From Pseudomonas sp. BSw22131 (lineage in GTDB: Bacteria > Pseudomonadota > Gammaproteobacteria > Pseudomonadales > Pseudomonadaceae): 64,000 nucleotides of DNA. The position numbers were made by a program, and so were the translations under genes. Below are positions 10,134 through 19,287 of the stretch, piece after piece. Positions within the stretch are counted from its first letter, which is position 1. Each line of letters starts with the position of its first letter. Location: the NCBI RefSeq assembly GCF_026810445.1, contig NZ_CP113949.1, positions 5,383,501 to 5,447,500 on the forward strand, in the 5' to 3' direction. Under the pieces are notes generated by a model. It had not been told where the DNA came from. It did no database searches and saw only the letters and a program-made list of their open reading frames with translations.

Positions 10134-12044
10134 ATGTCCTTTGCTTCCCTCGGTCTCTCCGAGGCTTTAGTCAGCGCCATCGAGGCCGCTGGCTATACCC
10201 AGCCTACTCCGGTGCAACAGCGGGCCATTCCCGCCGTGTTGCAAGGCCGCGACCTCATGGTTGCCGCTCAGACAGGTACTGGTAAAACCGGTGGTTTCGC
10301 GCTTCCGATTCTGGAGCGTCTGTTCCCCGCCGGTCACCCGGACAAATCCCAACGTCACGGCCCGCGCCAACCGCGCGTCCTGGTCCTGACTCCTACCCGT
10401 GAACTGGCTGCTCAGGTTCACGACAGCTTCAAGGTCTACGCCAAAAACCTGAAATTCGTCAGCGCCTGCATCTTCGGCGGTGTCGGCACCAACCCTCAGG
10501 TTCAGGCCATGGCGCGCGGCGTCGATGTACTGGTCGCCTGCCCGGGCCGCCTGCTCGACCTGGCCGGTCAAGGCAGCGTCGACCTGTCCCACGTTGAAAT
10601 CCTGGTGCTTGATGAAGCCGACCGGATGCTCGACATGGGCTTCGTGCACGACGTCAAGAAAGTCCTCGCACGCTTGCCGTCCAAACGTCAGAACCTGCTG
10701 TTCTCGGCGACCTTCTCCTCGGACATCACTGCACTGGCAGGCAAGCTGCTGCACAACCCCGAGCGCATCGAGGTCACGCCGCCGAACACCACGGTCGAGC
10801 GCATTGAGCAACGGGTTTTCCGTCTGCCGGCCAACCACAAGCGCTCTTTGCTGGCGCACCTGATCACTGCAGGCGCCTGGGAACAAGTACTGGTGTTCAC
10901 CCGCACCAAGCACGGCGCCAACCGCCTCGCCGAATACCTGGATAAGCATGGCCTCGCCGCCGTTGCGATCCACGGTAACAAGAGCCAGAACGCGCGAACC
11001 AAAGCGCTGGCTGACTTCAAGGCGGGCGACGTCCGCATCATGGTTGCTACCGACATCGCAGCACGCGGTCTGGACATCGACCAACTGCCGCATGTGGTCA
11101 ACTTCGAGCTGCCGAACGTAGATGAAGACTACGTCCACCGCATTGGCCGTACCGGGCGTGCCGGACGTACAGGTGAGGCCATCTCGCTGGTCGCTCCGGA
11201 CGAAGAAAAGCTGCTGAAAAGCATCGAGCGCATGACCAAGCAGAAAATCGCTGACGGCGACCTGATGGGTTTCGACATGAACTCTGTGGAAGCAGAGAAG
11301 CCGGAAGTACGTGAACGTCCGGACGTGCGCAACCCGCGCAATGCACGTGGCCCACGTGGCGACGGCCCCAACGGCGGCGGCGCCGGTGGTGGTCGCAAGG
11401 ACAAAGGCAAAGACAAGGGCAAGGAAAAACCGGCCGCCGCAGCCGCGTCGGGTGAGCGGCCTGCTCGTCCCGCCCGTCCGCAAAAGCCTCGCCAGGGCAC
11501 GCCTTCTGGTGAAGCGCGTCAGGCTCAGCCGTCCGCGCCACGCGGTGACCGCGCTCCGGACGAGTTCCTGGATGACGAAGTGGATAACTTCGGCAACCGT
11601 GCTGACTACGTGAGCCCTTACCCGAACAAGACTCAAAGCCGGGGTCGCCGTCCAGGCGCTCCAGCCACCGGAGCAGCGCCTGCACCGCGCGGTCCCAGCC
11701 AAGGCCGTAATGGTCCACGCAGCGGCACAGGCGCAGCATCGGGTACTGGCGCGCCAGCATCCGGTGCACCTGCCGCCAAGCGCAGTGGCCCGCGCAACGG
11801 TTCCGCTCGCGATGGTCAGGCCCGTCGTGAAGAACAACCGCGCAACCGTCGGCCGGCGGGTGACGATCAGCCTGTTCGTCAAGAGCCTGCCGTTCGTGGC
11901 CCACGCGACGGTCAGCCAGCACCGAAGATCATGCACAAAGAGTCCAAGGGCGATCGTTTTCCGTCCGCAGAACAGCTCGACCAGTTGCCAAGCCGCCCAC
12001 GCGGTGAGAAACCGGCCCTGCTGACCCGCAATCGCGAAGGTTAA
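10134..12044 (+). CDS. rhlE: DEAD-box ATP-dependent RNA helicase RhlE
   Basis: 636 residues. The helicase core has the Q motif (about 23-30), Walker A AQTGTGKT (45-52), the DEAD box (LDEADRM, about 160), SAT (about 190) and [13 protein letters not shown] (about 335). Beyond about residue 385 the protein is a long disordered tail rich in arginine, glycine, proline and alanine. RhlE proteins unwind short RNA duplexes in ribosome assembly and RNA turnover. The ATG at 10134 follows GACAGGATTGCTC. It is a single-gene unit with its own leader and a strong terminator shared with rsmE on the other strand. Confidence 0.93.
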   Translation: MSFASLGLSEALVSAIEAAGYTQPTPVQQRAIPAVLQGRDLMVAAQTGTGKTGGFALPILERLFPAGHPDKSQRHGPRQPRVLVLTPTRELAAQVHDSFKVYAKNLKFVSACIFGGVGTNPQVQAMARGVDVLVACPGRLLDLAGQGSVDLSHVEILVLDEADRMLDMGFVHDVKKVLARLPSKRQNLLFSATFSSDITALAGKLLHNPERIEVTPPNTTVERIEQRVFRLPANHKRSLLAHLITAGAWEQVLVFTRTKHGANRLAEYLDKHGLAAVAIHGNKSQNARTKALADFKAGDVRIMVATDIAARGLDIDQLPHVVNFELPNVDEDYVHRIGRTGRAGRTGEAISLVAPDEEKLLKSIERMTKQKIADGDLMGFDMNSVEAEKPEVRERPDVRNPRNARGPRGDGPNGGGAGGGRKDKGKDKGKEKPAAAAASGERPARPARPQKPRQGTPSGEARQAQPSAPRGDRAPDEFLDDEVDNFGNRADYVSPYPNKTQSRGRRPGAPATGAAPAPRGPSQGRNGPRSGTGAASGTGAPASGAPAAKRSGPRNGSARDGQARREEQPRNRRPAGDDQPVRQEPAVRGPRDGQPAPKIMHKESKGDRFPSAEQLDQLPSRPRGEKPALLTRNREG

Positions 12045-12057
12045 GCTCGGCTGAAAC

Positions 12058-12090
12058 AAAAACGCCCCGACTGGTTCGGGGCGTTTTTGT
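12058..12090. terminator. Bidirectional intrinsic terminator between rhlE and rsmE
   Basis: Perfect ten-base arms AACGCCCCGA (12061-12070) and TCGGGGCGTT (12076-12085) with a five-base loop, followed by a T run on the plus strand and preceded by an A run that serves the minus strand. It ends rhlE and the convergent bioA-rsmE unit. Confidence 0.9.
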
Positions 12091-12101
12091 ATGCGTCGTT
12101 T

Positions 12102-12821
12102 TTAGAAATCGCCCCACAGCTGTTGCGCAATGCTCAGCGCCACGACCGGCGCCGTTTCGGTGCGCAACACACGCGGGCCAAGACGTGCAGCATGAAAACC
12201 TGCGTCCTGCGCCTGTGCCACTTCTGCGTCATTCAATCCGCCTTCCGGTCCGATCAGAAACGCAAGGCTTGCCGGTTTATCGTGGCTGGTCAGCGGCTCC
12301 GCCACCGGGTGCAAAACCAGCTTCAGGTCGGCGGCTGTGTGCTTGAGCCACTCGGTCAGCGTCACCGGAGCATCTATGACGGGGACCACCGAGCGGCCGC
12401 ACTGCTCGCAGGCGCTGATCGCGATTTGCTGCCAATGCGCCTGACGCTTCTCGGCGCGCTCATCCTTGAGGCGTACCTCGCAGCGCTCACTGATGATGGG
12501 CGTGATGTGCGTCACGCCCAGTTCGGTTGCCTTCTGGATTGCCCAGTCCATGCGCTCGCCTCGAGACAAACCCTGCCCCAGATGGATGTGCAGCGATGAT
12601 TCGGTCATCCCTGGAAAGCTTTCATCAATCCGCACGCGCACGCGTTTTTTGCCGACCTCGATCAGCGTCGCGCGAAACTCCGTGCCGCTGCCATCGAACA
12701 ATTGCACCGCGTCACCTTCGGCCATGCGCAGCACACGGCCAATGTAATGCGCCTGGGCTTCAGGCAATTCGTGTTCGCCGTGGCTCAGCGCTGCGTCGAT
12801 AAAGAAGCGGGACAGTCTCAT
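12102..12821 (-). CDS. rsmE: 16S rRNA (uracil1498-N3)-methyltransferase
   Basis: 239-residue SPOUT-class methyltransferase. An N-terminal PUA-like part (MRLSRFFID, AHYIGRVLRM) precedes the SAM-binding knot with LIGPEGGLNDAE and the C-terminal LGPRVLRTETAP, which are hallmarks of RsmE. It methylates U1498 of 16S rRNA in the assembled 30S subunit. It lies 63 bases downstream of bioA on the same strand, the order known from other pseudomonads, so the two are probably co-transcribed and end at the shared terminator. Confidence 0.95.
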   Translation of the reverse strand: MRLSRFFIDAALSHGEHELPEAQAHYIGRVLRMAEGDAVQLFDGSGTEFRATLIEVGKKRVRVRIDESFPGMTESSLHIHLGQGLSRGERMDWAIQKATELGVTHITPIISERCEVRLKDERAEKRQAHWQQIAISACEQCGRSVVPVIDAPVTLTEWLKHTAADLKLVLHPVAEPLTSHDKPASLAFLIGPEGGLNDAEVAQAQDAGFHAARLGPRVLRTETAPVVALSIAQQLWGDF

Positions 12822-12884
12822 GGTTGTTTCTCTCGGGTGTTCGCTGTTCTTTGCATGATCTTTGTTCAGTTCATGGATTCGGGA

Positions 12885-14291
12885 TCAGCCCGGATCACGA
12901 AAATCCGGATGGAAGTTTTCGCGCACCGCCACGCTGATGCTTGTGCGTGTCGCGATGTCGATGCCCTCAGTGGCCACTTCAGCCAGGAAGTCGATCTGTT
13001 CCGGCGTGATGACGTAGGGCGGAAGAAAATACACCACGCTGCCCAACGGCCGCAGCAGCGCGCCCCGGCTCAGCGCATGTTCAAAGACCTTGAGGCCTCT
13101 GCGCTCCTGCCACGGATACGCCGCCTTGGTGGCTTTGTCCTGGACCATTTCGATGGCAATTGCCATACCGGTCTGACGCACTTCCGCCACATTCGGGTGA
13201 TCAACCAGGTGCGCAGTGGCGGTTTTCATGCGTGTCGCCAGCGCCTTGTTGTTCTCGATGACGTTGTCCTGCTCGAAAATGTCCAGCGTCGCAAGTGCTG
13301 CCGCACAGGCCAGCGGATTCCCGGTGTAGCTGTGGGAATGCAGGAAGGCCCGAAGGGTCGGGTAATCATCGTAAAAGGCGTCGTAGACGTCATCGGTGGT
13401 GATGCACGCGGCCAGCGGCAGATAACCGCCGGTCAGCGCTTTGGACAGGCACAGGAAGTCCGGGCGAATACCCGCCTGCTCACACGCGAACATGGTGCCG
13501 GTGCGGCCAAAGCCCACGGCAATCTCGTCATGGATCAGGTGCACGCCGTAGCGGTCGCAAGCGTCGCGCAGCAGCTTGAGATAGATGGGGTCGTACATGC
13601 GCATGCCGCCTGCGCCTTGAATCAACGGCTCGACAATCACCGCAGCAACGGTGTCGTGGTTGTCAGCCAGGGTCTGCTCCATGGCTGCAAACATATTGCG
13701 CGAATGCTCTTCCCAGCTCATGCCTTCAGGGCGGTGGTAGCAGTCCGGGCTCGGCACTTTGATGGTGTCCAACAACAACGCTTTATAGGTCTCGGTGAAC
13801 AGCGGGACGTCGCCCACCGACATCGCGGCCATGGTCTCGCCGTGGTAGCTGTTGGTCAGGGTGACGAAGCGTTTCTTCTCGGGTTTGCCGCGATTGAGCC
13901 AGTAATGAAAGCTCATTTTCAACGCGACTTCTATGCAGGACGATCCATTGTCTGCGTAAAAGCAGCGCGTCAGGCCTTCCGGCGTCATCGCCACGAGACG
14001 CTCGGACAACTCGATCACGGGCTGGTGGCTGAAACCGGCAAGAATCACATGCTCCAACTGATCAACCTGATCTTTGATGCGCTGGTTGATCCGTGGATTG
14101 GCGTGGCCGAAGACATTGACCCACCAGGAACTGACAGCGTCCAGATAACGCTTGCCTTCGAAATCTTCCAGCCAGACCCCTTCGCCGCGTTTGATCGGTA
14201 TGAGCGGCAGGTTTTCGTGGTCTTTCATCTGGGTGCAGGGATGCCACAGCACCTTGAGGTCACGCTGCATCCACTGGTTATTCAGGCCCAT
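12885..14291 (-). CDS. bioA: Adenosylmethionine-8-amino-7-oxononanoate aminotransferase
   Basis: 468-residue class III PLP aminotransferase. LWHPCTQMKDH at the N-terminus, SSWWVNVFGH, YHGETMAAMSVGD, and the PLP lysine in CLSKALTGG (about residue 284) are diagnostic for BioA, which uses S-adenosylmethionine as amino donor to make 7,8-diaminopelargonate in biotin synthesis. It is slightly longer than the usual 430 or so residues through its C-terminal end. It is divergent from the amine oxidase gene with a 235-base spacer and is followed by rsmE. The other biotin genes are not in the window. Confidence 0.95.
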   Translation of the reverse strand: MGLNNQWMQRDLKVLWHPCTQMKDHENLPLIPIKRGEGVWLEDFEGKRYLDAVSSWWVNVFGHANPRINQRIKDQVDQLEHVILAGFSHQPVIELSERLVAMTPEGLTRCFYADNGSSCIEVALKMSFHYWLNRGKPEKKRFVTLTNSYHGETMAAMSVGDVPLFTETYKALLLDTIKVPSPDCYHRPEGMSWEEHSRNMFAAMEQTLADNHDTVAAVIVEPLIQGAGGMRMYDPIYLKLLRDACDRYGVHLIHDEIAVGFGRTGTMFACEQAGIRPDFLCLSKALTGGYLPLAACITTDDVYDAFYDDYPTLRAFLHSHSYTGNPLACAAALATLDIFEQDNVIENNKALATRMKTATAHLVDHPNVAEVRQTGMAIAIEMVQDKATKAAYPWQERRGLKVFEHALSRGALLRPLGSVVYFLPPYVITPEQIDFLAEVATEGIDIATRTSISVAVRENFHPDFRDPG

Positions 14292-14526
14292 CGGTACTTT
14301 CCTCCGCTTGTTCGGATGACCACTCGCATGACGCGGGGGACAAACAATCGCGCAAGCCTATGCAATGCGCTGCCACGGGACAACCTTTTGCGCCCATGCC
14401 CCCCGTTTCAGGTGCCCGGCTGACATTGCTGGCGGGCGTTCAATGGCTGGCGTATCCTTCGCCGCTCTCTGAAGAATCGGGCAATCGAGCCCGACATTCC
14501 CTCTGTTTATTCCGGAGTTCTGCTGA

Positions 14527-16329
14527 ATGCTTTCTGGTTGGCTGCGCGCCTGTGCGCTGGTGATGGTTGGGCTGGTCAGCGCTTCGGCGCTCGCTGTCGA
14601 TAAACCCCACACGGCGATTGTCGTGGGTGGCGGTCTGGCGGGCCTGACGGCTGCATACGAACTGCAATCGAAGGGTTGGCAAGTGACGTTGCTGGAGGCC
14701 AAACCCACAGTGGGCGGGCGCTCCGGGCTGGCGGGCAGTGAATGGATCGGCAACGCTAAAGCGCAACCGGTGCTCAATCAGTACCTGGACCGTTTCAAGC
14801 TTAAACCCGTACCAGCGCCCGAATTTGTGCGTACGCCTGGCTATCTCATTGATGGCGAGTACTTCTCGGCGGCGGATCTGGCGACCAAGCAACCTGCCAC
14901 TGCCGAAGCCATGAAACGCTACGACGCGGCCATCGACGACATCGCTCGCTCGATCACTGACCCGGAAAACCCTGCGGCCAACAGCACGTTGTTTGCGCTG
15001 GATCAGATCAACGTTGCCAATTGGCTGGATCGTCTGAGCCTGCCAGCCACTGCACGTCAGTTGATCAATCAACAGATTCGTACCCGCTATGACGAGCCTT
15101 CGCGCCTGTCGCTGCTGTATCTGGCACAACAGACGCGGGTCAATCGTAACGTCGAAGAGCGCGATCGTCGCGCCTCACGGTTACCCGGCGGCAGCGCGGT
15201 ACTGGCTGAAGAGTTCGTCAAGCAGTTGAAGGTCATCAAGACCAACTCGCCGGTGTCGGCGATCAATCAGGACAAGGATGGCGTCACCGTCAAGGTTGGC
15301 GCGGTCGGTTACGAGGCCGAGTACGTGGTCTTGGCAGTACCGCTGCGGGCGTTGAGCAAAATCGCGCTGACGCCTGCGCTGGACGCCCAGCATCAGGGCG
15401 CGATCAAGAGCACCAACTACGGTTGGCACGACCAGATCATGCTCAAGTTCAAAACCCCGGTCTGGGAAAGCAAAGCGCGTATGACCGGCGAGATCTATAG
15501 CAACACCGGCCTTGGCATGTTGTGGATCGAGCCTGCGCTCAAAGGCGGCGCCAACGCCGTGATCAATCTGTCCGGCGACAACGCGCGGATCATGCAGTCG
15601 TTCGGCGACAAGCAGATGGTGGATCAGGTGCTGATTCGTTTGCACACCTTCTACCCGCAGGCTCGTGGCGCTTACACCGGCTACGAAATTCGCCGTTCGA
15701 GCGTCGACCCGTCCACCGGCGGCGCCTATCTGGCATTCGGCCCTGGCCAGATCAGCAAATACTGGCGTCTGTGGGAAAAACCGATGCAGCGCGTAACCTT
15801 CGCTGGCGAACACACCGACACGCTGTACCCGGGCACGCTGGAAGGCGCACTGCGTACCGGTCAACGGGCGGCCAGCCAAGTCCAGGATCTGGCAGCAGGC
15901 AAGTCGTTTGAGCCGATTAAAGTCGCTCCACCGAAAGCCCCAGAACCTGCCAAGGCGGGCGGCGGCGTAGGTGCATTCTTCTCGAACATGTTCGGTGGCT
16001 CCAAGCCTGAAGCCAAACCGGCCGAGAAAGCGCCAGAACCTGCTCCGACTCCGGCTCCCGCGCCTGCTCCGGTCACGCCACCAGCTCCAGTGGTCGAACC
16101 TGCAAAACCTGCGGTCGTCGAACCTGCGAAGAAGGCACCGGTCAAGAAAGAGGCTGTGAAGAAACAACCCGCGAAAAAGGAACCTGTGAAAAAGGATTCC
16201 ACCAAACCCGCGGCCACCCATAAAACGCCAGCCAAGACCGAAGCCACCAAAAAAGCACCGGCCAAAACGACTGAAAAGGCTGCAACACCAGCAACACCAG
16301 CAGCCCCGGCAGCGGCGCCAAGCAACTGA
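14527..16329 (+). CDS. Exported FAD-dependent amine oxidase with lysine/proline/alanine-rich tail
   Basis: 600 residues in three parts. A Sec-type signal peptide covers about residues 1-23 (cleavage after ASALA). A flavin amine-oxidase domain follows, with the FAD-binding VVGGGLAGLTAAYEL (about 31-45), GGRSG, and the C-terminal FAD motif FAGEHTDTLYPGTLEGAL. From about residue 465 a low-complexity tail takes over: first proline/alanine/glutamate, then many KKxPxKK-like basic blocks. The start follows TTCCGGAGTTCTGCTGA. Substrate and electron acceptor are unknown; FAD enzymes are often Tat-exported, yet no twin-arginine motif is visible here. It is a single-gene unit divergent from bioA and closed by a perfect terminator. 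Confidence 0.85.
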   Translation: MLSGWLRACALVMVGLVSASALAVDKPHTAIVVGGGLAGLTAAYELQSKGWQVTLLEAKPTVGGRSGLAGSEWIGNAKAQPVLNQYLDRFKLKPVPAPEFVRTPGYLIDGEYFSAADLATKQPATAEAMKRYDAAIDDIARSITDPENPAANSTLFALDQINVANWLDRLSLPATARQLINQQIRTRYDEPSRLSLLYLAQQTRVNRNVEERDRRASRLPGGSAVLAEEFVKQLKVIKTNSPVSAINQDKDGVTVKVGAVGYEAEYVVLAVPLRALSKIALTPALDAQHQGAIKSTNYGWHDQIMLKFKTPVWESKARMTGEIYSNTGLGMLWIEPALKGGANAVINLSGDNARIMQSFGDKQMVDQVLIRLHTFYPQARGAYTGYEIRRSSVDPSTGGAYLAFGPGQISKYWRLWEKPMQRVTFAGEHTDTLYPGTLEGALRTGQRAASQVQDLAAGKSFEPIKVAPPKAPEPAKAGGGVGAFFSNMFGGSKPEAKPAEKAPEPAPTPAPAPAPVTPPAPVVEPAKPAVVEPAKKAPVKKEAVKKQPAKKEPVKKDSTKPAATHKTPAKTEATKKAPAKTTEKAATPATPAAPAAAPSN

Positions 16330-16350
16330 TTGCTCAAATGCTGACTTGAG

Positions 16351-16383
16351 AAAGGCGCGGTCCATCGACCGCGCCTTTTTTAT
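16351..16383 (+). terminator. Intrinsic terminator after the amine oxidase gene
   Basis: Perfect twelve-base arms AAAGGCGCGGTC (16351-16362) and GACCGCGCCTTT (16367-16378) around a CATC loop, followed by a T run. Confidence 0.95.
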
Positions 16384-16495
16384 GCCTGGTGGTATTTGAT
16401 CTAGGAGCGAATGGGCGGCGTCTGGACGGAGGGGGATCTCCTACACATCATCGGTTTCCGTAACATTCTGTTAATCGAACTGAGAAAAAATGCGA

Positions 16496-16542
16496 CAGGA
16501 AATTTCAATCGTATTTCCTGATATTTCAAAGCAAAATTTTGC
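16496..16542 (+). promoter_or_regulatory. Two palindromes in the cytochrome b561-yceI promoter region
   Basis: CAGGAAAT (16496-16503) and ATTTCCTG (16513-16520) form a perfect eight-base inverted repeat with a nine-base spacer. Ten bases later the perfect palindrome GCAAAATTTTGC (16531-16542) follows. Both lie 60-105 bases before the cytochrome gene in an AT-rich stretch unlike its surroundings, as expected for operator sites. No convincing -35/-10 pair could be chosen, and the regulator is unknown. Confidence 0.5.
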
Positions 16543-16600
16543 GCTTTCTTTCGATAGGTAAAGAGCTAGTCTTTCACACAGCTTTTACAGGGTATCTGCG

Positions 16601-17152
16601 ATGCAATTACGCAACTCTTCTTCTCGTTATGGCTGGATCAGCATCGTTTTGCATTGGGGCGTCGCGCTGACGGTGTTCGGCATGTTCGCGCTGGGCCTGT
16701 GGATGGTGGGGCTGGGTTACTACGACACTTGGCGTAAAGCCGGGCCAGACCTGCACAAGAGCATCGGCATCACGTTGTTTCTGTTCATGCTGATTCGGGT
16801 GGTATGGCGTTTCATCAGCCCGCCGCCGCCAGCGCCGGCCAGTCACAGCCGGTTGATAAAGACGGCTGCCACGCTGGGCCACGCGTTTCTGTATCTGGAT
16901 CTGTTTTTGGTGATGTTTGCCGGTTACCTGATTTCCACCGCAGACGGTGTCGGAATTCCGGTGTTTGGCTTGTTTGAAGTGCCCGCACTGATCAGCGGAC
17001 TGCCCGACCAGGCGGACCTTGCCGGTGAAGTGCATTTGTATCTGGCCTGGGTTCTGGTGATCTTTGCAACACTCCACGGCCTGGCGGCTTTAAAGCATCA
17101 CTTCATTGATCGTGATGCGACCCTTGTTCGTATGCTGGGCCGCAAGGCCTGA
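16601..17152 (+). CDS. Cytochrome b561
   Basis: 183-residue inner-membrane protein with four hydrophobic helices. Histidines likely to ligate the two b-type haems are visible in [10 protein letters not shown] (helix 1), LHKSIG, GHAFLYL and the last helix with HLYLAWV and [10 protein letters not shown]. The family transfers electrons within the membrane; CybB of E. coli is a superoxide:ubiquinone oxidoreductase. It lies 29 bases upstream of a YceI gene, a common pairing suggesting a shared job in quinone handling or stress. Promoter palindromes precede it. Confidence 0.9.
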   Translation: MQLRNSSSRYGWISIVLHWGVALTVFGMFALGLWMVGLGYYDTWRKAGPDLHKSIGITLFLFMLIRVVWRFISPPPPAPASHSRLIKTAATLGHAFLYLDLFLVMFAGYLISTADGVGIPVFGLFEVPALISGLPDQADLAGEVHLYLAWVLVIFATLHGLAALKHHFIDRDATLVRMLGRKA

Positions 17153-17181
17153 GCGTTTACTCAATTGAAAGGAAATCTCGT

Positions 17182-17778
17182 ATGTTGAAAAAGACCCTTG
17201 CTGCACTGGCCCTCGGTACTGCATTGCTGACTGCTGGTCAGGCCATGGCCGCTGATTACACCATCGACAAAGAAGGCCAGCACGCTTTCATCAACTTCAA
17301 GATCAGCCACCTGGGCTACAGCTTCATCTACGGCTCGTTCAAAGACTGGACGGGTACGTTCAGCTTCGATGCCGCCAAGCCTGAAGACAGCAAGATCAGC
17401 ATCGACGTGAAAACCGCCAGCGTCTTCACCAACCACGCTGAACGTGACAAGCACATCAGCAGCAAGGACTTCCTGGACGTTGCTCAATACCCTGATGCCA
17501 AGTTCGTGTCGACCAGCGTCAAAACCACTGGCAAAGACGCTGATGGCAAAATCACTGCTGACGTCACTGGCGATCTGACCATGCACGGCGTGACCAAGCC
17601 GGTCGTAGTCAAAACCACGTTCCTGGGCGAAGGCAAGGATCCATGGGGCGGCTACCGTGCAGGCTTCGAGGGCACTACCTCGATCAAGCGTTCTGATTTC
17701 GGCAAGATGATGGACCTGGGTCCACAGTCCGACACAATGGACCTGGTCATCTCGTTTGAAGGCGTCAAAGCCAAGTAA
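17182..17778 (+). CDS. YceI-family periplasmic lipocalin-like protein
   Basis: 198 residues with a clear signal peptide (about 1-23, cleavage after QAMAA). The mature part shows the YceI pattern: [20 protein letters not shown] near the start, [10 protein letters not shown] in the middle, and [12 protein letters not shown] later. YceI proteins are beta-barrels that bind isoprenoid quinones or similar lipids in the periplasm; the P. aeruginosa relative has also been reported as the small protease PasP. The start follows AAAGGAAATCTCGT. It is the second gene of the cytochrome b561 unit and ends at a bidirectional terminator. Confidence 0.92.
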   Translation: MLKKTLAALALGTALLTAGQAMAADYTIDKEGQHAFINFKISHLGYSFIYGSFKDWTGTFSFDAAKPEDSKISIDVKTASVFTNHAERDKHISSKDFLDVAQYPDAKFVSTSVKTTGKDADGKITADVTGDLTMHGVTKPVVVKTTFLGEGKDPWGGYRAGFEGTTSIKRSDFGKMMDLGPQSDTMDLVISFEGVKAK

Positions 17779-17793
17779 GACGGGCTGCTGTAC

Positions 17794-17826
17794 CAAAAAC
17801 GCCGACCTCAGGGCCGGCGTTTTTGT
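17794..17826. terminator. Bidirectional intrinsic terminator between yceI and the hydantoinase operon
   Basis: Arms AAAAACGCCG (17795-17804) and CGGCGTTTTT (17815-17824) enclose a short loop with flanking A and T runs. It serves yceI on the plus strand and, nine bases beyond its stop codon, the hydantoinase gene on the minus strand. Confidence 0.9.
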
Positions 17827-17834
17827 TTATTACC

Positions 17835-19274
17835 TTACATGCCTGGCAGCTCTGACTGGCGCTTGCGCACCTTGGCCGGTTCTGGCCGGGCGCACGGCAA
17901 GAAGGCACCTCTTCCGGGCGTCCCCAACGCTTGCCCATCCCATACCCGCTCACCCCTCGCGAACGTCATCGCCGGCCAGGCACTCAGGCGCATGCCTTCA
18001 TAGGGTGTGTAATCAACGTTGTGATGCAGCAAATCGTTGGTCAACTCGAAATCAAGGCCCTCGTCCCAGATCACCAGGTCAGCATCCGCACCAATGGCGA
18101 TGCTGCCTTTGCGCGGGTACAGGCCGTACAGCCGCGCGGCATTGGTCGAGGTCAGTGCGACAAACTCTTGCGGCGTGATGCGCCCGGTCTTGACCCCCTC
18201 AGACCATAGCAACGCCATGCGCGTTTCTATGCCGGGAATGCCGTTGGCCACCTCGGAGAACGGCGCGCGCTCACCATGGGCGCGCTTGCCGTCCGGCCCT
18301 TCGTAACGAAACGGCGCGTGATCCGACGAAAACACTTCAAACGAGCCGTTCTGCAAACCGTCCCAGATCACCTGCTGATTGGCCGCGTCCCGAGGCGGCG
18401 GGCTGCAGATGCATTTGGCGCCTTCGAAGCTGTCGTCGCAGCCCAAAGAGTCTGCCGTCAAGAACAGATACTGCGGGCAAGTCTCGCCGTAGACCTTCAG
18501 GCCGTGACTTTGCGCCCAGCGAATCTGCTCGATGGCTTCGCGCCCGGACACATGCACGATCAGAATCGGCACATCCACCAGCTCCGCCAAGGCAATAGCC
18601 CGGTGAGTGGCTTCCCGCTCCACCAGCATTGGCCGCGACGTCGCGTGATAGCGAGGCGCGCTGTGCCCGGCGGCCAGCAGGCGCTCGGTCAGCCAGGCGA
18701 TGCAATCGCTGTTTTCCGCGTGCAGCATGACCATCGCCCCTTCGGCCCGCGCCACCGAGAGGGTTTCCAGAATCTGCCGGTCGTTGAGCTTCAGCGCATC
18801 GTAGGTCATGTAGATCTTGAACGAGGTGTAGCCCTCGGCGATCAGCTCCGGCAGCTCGCGGCGCAGTACGTCTTCAGTCGGGTCGGTCACGATGAGGTGA
18901 AACGCGTAGTCGATAAGCGCCTTGCCGTCTGCACGACGGTGGTAATCCTCCACGGCTGCGCGAAGGCTTTTTCCCTTCTGTTGGCAGGCGAACGGAATCA
19001 CCGTCGTGGTACCGCCACAGGCAGCTGACCGCGTGCCGCTTTCGAAATCATCGGCCATCACCGAACCGTCACCGGTGGGTTGGTCCAGGTGCACATGGCT
19101 GTCGATCCCGCCAGGTGTGACCGTTCTGCCCGCCACATCGACCTCCTGAGTCGCGCCCTGCAAGCCCACGCCCAGCGCGACGATTTTCTCGTCACGCACA
19201 CCGATGTCGCACAAGAAGCTGTCTGCCGCGGTCACCACATTGGCGTTGCGGATGATCAGATCGAAAGCCTGCAT
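17835..19274 (-). CDS. Dihydropyrimidinase/D-hydantoinase family cyclic amidohydrolase
   Basis: 479 residues, the usual length. All metal-centre residues are present: H60 and H62 (DSHVHLD), the carboxylated lysine K153 (FKIYMTY), H185 (LHAEN), H241 (VHVSG) and D318 (SSDHAPF), so it should be an active binuclear zinc amidohydrolase that opens cyclic ureides such as dihydropyrimidines or hydantoins to carbamoyl acids. It is the last gene of a seven-gene minus-strand operon, 13 bases after the PuuE-like gene. No dihydropyrimidine dehydrogenase or beta-ureidopropionase is nearby, which argues against ordinary pyrimidine breakdown. The natural substrate is not determined. Confidence 0.85.
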   Translation of the reverse strand: MQAFDLIIRNANVVTAADSFLCDIGVRDEKIVALGVGLQGATQEVDVAGRTVTPGGIDSHVHLDQPTGDGSVMADDFESGTRSAACGGTTTVIPFACQQKGKSLRAAVEDYHRRADGKALIDYAFHLIVTDPTEDVLRRELPELIAEGYTSFKIYMTYDALKLNDRQILETLSVARAEGAMVMLHAENSDCIAWLTERLLAAGHSAPRYHATSRPMLVEREATHRAIALAELVDVPILIVHVSGREAIEQIRWAQSHGLKVYGETCPQYLFLTADSLGCDDSFEGAKCICSPPPRDAANQQVIWDGLQNGSFEVFSSDHAPFRYEGPDGKRAHGERAPFSEVANGIPGIETRMALLWSEGVKTGRITPQEFVALTSTNAARLYGLYPRKGSIAIGADADLVIWDEGLDFELTNDLLHHNVDYTPYEGMRLSAWPAMTFARGERVWDGQALGTPGRGAFLPCARPEPAKVRKRQSELPGM

Positions 19275-19287
19275 GTCGTGCTCTCCG

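Noticed and set aside
10167..12059. 630-codon minus-strand frame opposite rhlE
   Set aside because: Shadow of the rhlE reading frame; no ribosome site or recognised domain.
12702..14423. 573-codon plus-strand frame opposite bioA
   Set aside because: bioA is complete on the other strand with all motifs; the plus frame lacks any family feature.
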